Assembly (NCBI GenBank): GCA_009760855.2
Contig: WPIO01000045.1
Span: forward strand, 1,892,501 to 1,956,500
DNA: 64,000 bases
Reading direction: 5' to 3'
Source of the DNA: Cristatella mucedo
Taxonomy: Eukaryota; Bryozoa; Phylactolaemata; Cristatellidae
The notes below the pieces were generated by a model. That model was given only the letters and a program-made list of their open reading frames with translations, ran no database searches and was not told the origin of the DNA. A program made the translations under genes and the position numbers. Positions 59,349 through 64,000 of this stretch are shown here, in pieces (within the stretch, counting starts at the first letter, position 1; each line of letters begins with the position of its first letter).

Positions 59349-59589
59349 TGAACGCAAGCAAACAAAGTCTTGATGTTGGAAACGTTTGCTTGGATCTCTC
59401 AGGAGCACCTCTTGTTACTATTGGTCATCGAGTCCTTCTCGAACGCCTCCTATCTTGCCTGGGCGTCGCTGGCACAGTACTGCCATGGCTTTAAGCTGCC
59501 CAGGCTTTGAGCTCGCAATATAAAACTCTCTTTCGTAAGACCCACAGAGTCTTTTTTGCTTCAGGAATACAGACGGAGATACATTTAGA

Positions 59590-60757
59590 TCCTATCTCCG
59601 TGGGAGATTCAAGGGCATTGATGTCAATGCCCGACAATCGTCCGAGGAACCACTAAAGTATGGGGGTACCCATGGGATCTCTGTGCATGCTCTGCTTCTT
59701 TCTACACTATATATTCTCCTTCTTGCCGATGTAATCGCCAAGCATAATCTTGGCTTTCACTTTATGTCGATGACACACAGCTGTACCTATGATTGCACCC
59801 CCCCCAGCCTTCAAGCACGTCAGACTCTCTCACCTCCCGTTCTGAATGTATTGCTGAAATCGCCACGTGGATGGCAGCAATCTTTCTCAGATTCAATGAC
59901 GATAAAACTAACTTACTAGCAAGAGAAAACCTAGTTTGACTCGGAAATTGGAAAACTTAAATCTAGGTGTTCTGTTCCAAAGTGACCTTTCATTAGACGA
60001 TCAACGATCACATTAGCTCTACAGTTCAATTCAAGCCTGCCTACTTTCAGCTGCATAACACTACTACAATTTGGGCTTGATTTATGGAATACTAAATCTA
60101 AACTAGTTCATGGATCTATGACATCCCGTCTGGACTTCTGAAACTCACTGCTTGCCAGCCTACCGGCCGGTGCAATCATGAGCTTACAGTTGGTGCAAAC
60201 CTCTGCCGCTGAGATTATCTGTCGTGAGCATCACAGTTACCACATCACACTCCTTCTAGCCAAGATGCACTGACTCGCAATAAGGCAACATATAAACTTC
60301 AAGGTTCTCTCACTCACTTTTAGGACCCTTGATTTTCTGGTTCCAGTCTAACAGAACTACTGTATGACCAGGCTAATCCTCCTACCACCCACTCTTCTGA
60401 CTCAAATCGTTTAGCTATGCCTCATACCAAACTTAAATCTTTTGGAGACCGTACCTTAAGTTCCAAAGCTCCCAAAGCCTAGAACTCATTAATGACTGAT
60501 GTCCCGAAATGCCCATGACTGGACATTTAAAAAAGAAGCTAACAACGCACCTGTTTCTCACAGCATTCGCTGAGTCCTTATGATTTTTCCTTCGTTTGCT
60601 TATGGGTGACACTAAGCATGACTTAAGTATGCATGTTAACACTTACATTTTACGACTAACCATACGGTCATACTTCCTTTACATTTTTTAAGTGCCTAGA
60701 CGAAATTTGGTTATCCAGAGGCACTATATAAATGTATTATAATTAATACTATTATTA
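59590..60757 (+). mobile_element. LINE family 1 copy, long but degenerate
   Basis: Aligns by eye with the 54487-55742 copy (tccgaggaaccactaaagta, ccttcttgccgatgtaatcg, ggcagcaatctttctcagat) through to the 3' region. Stops and indels throughout. Confidence 0.8.
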
Positions 60758-60761
60758 AGTG

Positions 60762-61080
60762 ACCTAATATGAAGGTCAAAAGTTTGCAGTCGAGGAGCTG
60801 TTTGACGGGAGCCAAGCGGTGGCAAAATGTGGCAGTTGCACAGTTTTGCACCAATCGAAGGTGTTACAAAGGTAGGAAAATCCGGGTATGTGAGTTACAG
60901 ATCAGGTCAGGATGTAACAAATGCATGGTCTAGGTGGGCTGACTTATCGTTATCTAAGCAGGCCCGAATTTCTCACAAGGGTAAGGAGCTGAATGTTGGC
61001 AGATCTTACCGTGGTATCTACCTAGACAAGGATCATTTCGGAACAATATGCCTAGGTTTCGTGAACACGTTAGAGAAGAT
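60762..61080 (-). mobile_element. LINE family 1 coding fragment, reverse
   Basis: Reverse strand gives words like HAFVTS and CNCHILPPLGSRQTA, comparable with the H-A-F-V-T-S and C-H-I-T-P-L-L-A-D regions of better copies. Confidence 0.6.
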
Positions 61081-61084
61081 ATGA

Positions 61085-61185
61085 TAATAATAATTTAATA
61101 AAAATAATAATGCACTCGATAAAGCGCCTTCAGAGAACTCAATCTCTTTCTAGGTGCTTTACATTTGCTGCAAAGGGATGCTAAT
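61085..61185 (-). mobile_element. LINE family 1 tail
   Basis: AAT-rich run, then gcactcgataaagcgccttc, gagaactcaatctctttcta, ggtgctttacatttgctgca. Confidence 0.85.
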
Positions 61186-61544
61186 GAAGCCCAAATTTCA
61201 AGGATTATGCTTTCAAATTTCGAGTAAGTGTACTGCTTTGCAACGGTACACTACAGTGTATTGATGCAATTATTATTGTACACTAGTCCATTATTCATAC
61301 TTAACTATTGCTTTCTGCGATGACCTGCATTTTTGAAAAATGCAGAGGGTTCCGATATTAATTAAAATTGCCCTTGTCATAAAGACTCGGCTGACAGCTT
61401 GAAGTGCCAAGAAAACGATCCAACTGCCCATCTAGGAGGGCAGCCACTTGCTGCCTTTCTACTGTGATTTTCAGTAAAGAAAAAAGGCAGGGACACCATT
61501 ATTTGTGATCTTTTAACTACTGCCACATCAAGCAAAATGTAATG

Positions 61545-61815
61545 TATCTCCGTCAGTAACTCCACAAAGTCATAAAGACTATGTGGGTGTTACGCAGGAG
61601 AGTTTTGTATAGCGCACTCACAGCCTAAGCAGCTTTCGGTACGCATTCGCTAGCCAACAGACTTCGTCTCACGCAACAAAGAGAAAGTGGGAAGCATAGC
61701 AGAGTTAGGAGAGCAGTTGAGGTAGTGAGTAGCATAGAAGTAGCAGTTCAGGACCGCTGAAAAAGATGTGCCATAGTCGGCAGTTGGAGAGTAGATGTCG
61801 TTGCGTAAGAAGAAT
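61545..61815 (-). mobile_element. LINE family 2 fragment
   Basis: atgtatctccgtcagtaact, actatgtgggtgttacgcag, gcagctttcggtacgcattc and catagtcggcagttggagag match the other family-2 pieces on the reverse strand. Confidence 0.8.
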
Positions 61816-61892
61816 GACATGCAGTTTTACCTTGCATGGACACTGCCACCTTGATGCCTCCCAATTGTGGCAGTGAACCAAAAAGAAGGTTA

Positions 61893-61995
61893 GCTGATTC
61901 AACAGCCTCATTTATCTAGCAGCAGAAGGGCCTTCGCGGCTATCACCACTGCCTACAGTGGTTAATCAAGAATCGACCACTGCAGGACTCTTAAC
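61893..61995 (-). mobile_element. SINE-A fragment
   Basis: gctgattcaacagcctcatt, tctagcagcagaagggcctt, cggctatcaccactgcctac: 3' part and body of SINE-A on the reverse strand. Confidence 0.75.
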
Positions 61996-62048
61996 ACATG
62001 CTGTCAGCTACAATGGCTGTGCACGAGTTCTAATATGCTACCCAAACC

Positions 62049-62099
62049 TCTAACTTATAGGCATGCCAATGGGAAGCATTGGCATGCCTATAAGTTAGA
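62049..62099. repeat. Perfect palindrome, 23-bp arms, 5-bp loop
   Basis: Arm 62049-62071 (tctaacttataggcatgcc...) is exactly complementary to 62077-62099, spacer ggaag. It lies 55 bp from a SINE-A fragment. Confidence 0.97.
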
Positions 62100-62856
62100 T
62101 GATGAATGATGAATGCTACTATAAATGTGAAGTTTGAGTACTCAGCATGAGCAAAAGATAACAACCAGCACCACCAGCTTTAACATAGACTATGAGCAGG
62201 CATGCTTAGCTGCCAGCCTAACTGGCTGCTCTACTGAGCCAATGCATCCCTCGTGGTAATCTCGGTGAGCCATTGCCACCAGCTGCACTGGCTGAAACAG
62301 CACAGATCAGCAACCACCACCAATGGCCCATGTCTTCGGCAGGAGGCACAAATTGAATACACAACATCCCCTCACGCCAGGACAGCTCCAACCAAATTAA
62401 AAAGAAGTCGTCAAGGGCACGACGGGCATGTAGATCGTTCAGACAGTGAAGCTTTCTAGTGAGTGTGTCAGCTAGAACATGCCCTATGATGAGTAGCCAA
62501 TAAGGTGCAGGCAGATCCAGACAGCAAGAGTTAGCCCCAAAGCTGCTCTCGCTCTGCTGGCTGGCACCCGGGCCAGCTCAACTCCAGCCCTCCTCTGCAC
62601 AAGCAATTAGAGCTAAATCCCTTATCCCTGCAGGTGCAAAAAGACATTTTGCCATTGAAGCACAACCGAGAAAAGTCACCACAGTGATGGTCACCGGCGT
62701 TGTCGTTCTGCTGCAGTCACGGGAGTGGCCATTAGGCACACCGACTGACAAAGCAGGGGCGGAAGAGCAGCAGCAAAAGCAGCAGCAGCAGTGGAAGCAA
62801 CGGAGAAAGCAGCAGCAGAAGCAGCCGATGCCGGGCGCCGTCGTCACTGGACTTAC

Positions 62857-62962
62857 CAGGAAGCAGGGCACGCAGTGCTCGTTGACGAGATGCTCGAGGT
62901 CGAGCTGCTCGCGCAGCTCGTTCTCGTCCAGACAGCCGGGTACGTCCTGCTTGTTGGCCAGC
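62857..62962 (-). CDS. ARL13B: ARL13B-like ciliary GTPase, G4-motif exon (most 5' exon in window)
   Basis: ARL13B is an ARF-family GTPase tethered to the ciliary membrane, where it acts as exchange factor for ARL3 and is needed for axoneme structure and Hedgehog signalling. This exon encodes V-LANKQDVPGCLDENELREQ, DLEHLVNEH and CVPCFL. NKQD is the guanine-binding G4 motif, and the leucine-rich helix ending in LVNEH is the ARL13 version of this region. The acceptor is gtttggttgctgcag and the donor is CTG|gtaagt. It begins with the last base of a valine codon (phase 2) and ends at phase 0. Exons for G1-G3 (P-loop, switches) must lie above 64000. The next exon is 13.2 kb downstream, and the joined protein keeps the same spacing to the G5 motif that I remember for human ARL13B. 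Confidence 0.88.
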
Positions 62963-63099
62963 CTGCAGCAACCAAACGGCGGCATGTCAGTTACAAGCTT
63001 AAGCTCAACTCGCGGCAACGGCGCCGCCATGCTGCCACAAAGCTGCCATGCGAGGGGAATATAGATGAAGAGATGAGCAAAATATATATGAATAGATGA

Positions 63100-64000
63100 G
63101 CAAAACAGCGACAAGGAGGCAGGCAGAGAGACAGATAAGATGGTCTGCCACAGGCAAAGCGACTGAGAGATGGACAGAAAGACTCATAGAAAGAGAGTGA
63201 GAGAGAGACAAAGAGACAGAGAGCCAGACAATGGGGGATAACAAACGACAGTCAGACTGAAAGAAGAGGCAGATGGAGAGAAAAAAGAGACAGGGCGATA
63301 CACAGGAGATAGTAAGGCCGATAAAGTGGGAGAGAACGAGAGACAGACTGACAAAGACAGACAGCTGATAGACAGATCCAGACCAAAAAACAGGTGGTAG
63401 AAAATCATGCATCTACTCTAATATACATAAGCATGGGCATGAGATTCCATGGAATCTCATGCTTTTCGAACAACTATGCAGGCATGGAACCCTGCTGACC
63501 TAACCACCAAGATTGAAGGTGGCTCATTAAAGCCTATTCAGTTACTGCCACTGAGTCGATCCAATTTTCCTCAGAGCCGAATAGGAACAATGAGTTCAGT
63601 CACCAGACCCCTTAAACAGTGGCCTTGCGCATCATCAATTAAGATCTGAATGGCGGCTGACTTCGGCTACGTATCTGTGTTGTGTGTGTTTGCGTAAGCG
63701 TGAATATATGTGTGTTGTGTGTACGTTAACTCGAGTGTTTGTGCACACACACTTATCATGTATACGAGGTTGAACAGATACTGTGCGAACATCCTTGAAA
63801 ATACCCATGTATACTTGCAGGCACTCGCCTAGACTCACGTGTATGCACACCGAGCACACCTAGAAGCAGCTTGTTTTTTAAGTGCCTTTCAGGGACGTGC
63901 ACACACATTCCGGCATTACATTATTTCCGGTAGCACATGGCTTAAAGAGGGTAAAGATCAATAACTCACTTCGAGGCACTGGTCCACGTAGATTGTGCAT
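63100..64000. other. ARL13B intron upstream of the G4 exon
   Basis: Purine-rich stretch with GACA/GAGA units (63110-63370), then unique sequence. No exon encoding switch II or the segment before NKQD was found; a frame near the window end (C-T-I-Y-V-D-Q-C-L-E before gtgagt) does not match the family. Confidence 0.4.
63437..63462. repeat. 26-bp perfect palindrome without loop
   Basis: gcatgagattcc followed by at and ggaatctcatgc reads identically on both strands. Confidence 0.95.

Noticed and set aside
63951-64000. Reverse-strand frame C-T-I-Y-V-D-Q-C-L-E before gtgagt, considered as the previous ARL13B exon
   Set aside because: It does not resemble the segment preceding V-L-A-N-K-Q-D, and the frame giving the needed phase 2 encodes an unrelated sequence.

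Overview
The window looks like nuclear DNA of a multicellular animal. It holds split genes with GT-AG introns, long introns, CpG-rich islands, 5'-truncated non-LTR retrotransposons, two tRNA-derived SINE families and many long microsatellites. There are no bacterial operons, rRNA genes or free-standing tRNA genes. One gene belongs to primary cilia (ARL13B) and another is an ionotropic glutamate receptor, so the source is a metazoan. The divergence from the vertebrate proteins I remember suggests an invertebrate. Sponges and other early-branching groups are possible, but I cannot place it further.

Two genes could be reconstructed by reading reverse-strand exons and checking splice sites and codon phase. 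(1) An ionotropic glutamate receptor starts in the CpG island at about 11.6-16.2 kb. Its signal-peptide exon is 12749-12833 and its first ligand-binding-ectodomain exon is 1158-1298, separated by an 11.45 kb intron; the rest lies beyond position 1. (2) The 3' two thirds of ARL13B, the Joubert-syndrome ciliary GTPase, is carried by seven exons from 62962 down to a stop codon at 41261. All six internal junctions agree in phase, and the reading frame runs without a break from the G4 motif NKQD to an acidic tail ending in V-I-S. Its first exons (G1-G3) lie beyond position 64000.

The stretch from about 16 to 41 kb contains CpG islands (20.3-22.1, 25.2-29.9, 34.2-37.9 and 38.5-39.6 kb) that probably mark other gene starts. 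Only two reverse-strand exon candidates there are worth naming (31060-31238 and 35523-35715), and neither is identified with certainty. Most long open frames in these islands are GC-driven artefacts.

The rest is repeats. A CR1/L2-like LINE is present in more than twenty truncated copies, all sharing the 3' tail AGCGCCTAGAAAGAG..(ATT)n. A second LINE-like family has at least six pieces. SINE-A is a tRNA-like family with about twelve copies. SINE-B is a tRNA-like family whose 3' tail resembles the LINE tail. The tandem repeats include a perfect (CTG)45, a 110-bp (GT)n, long (CT)n/(GA)n tracts inside most CpG islands, and several perfect palindromes, one of which appears to be a local template-switch inside a SINE.

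All identifications come from reading the sequence and remembered family features; no database search was possible. Repeat boundaries are approximate; exon boundaries of the two named genes are exact to the splice sites proposed.
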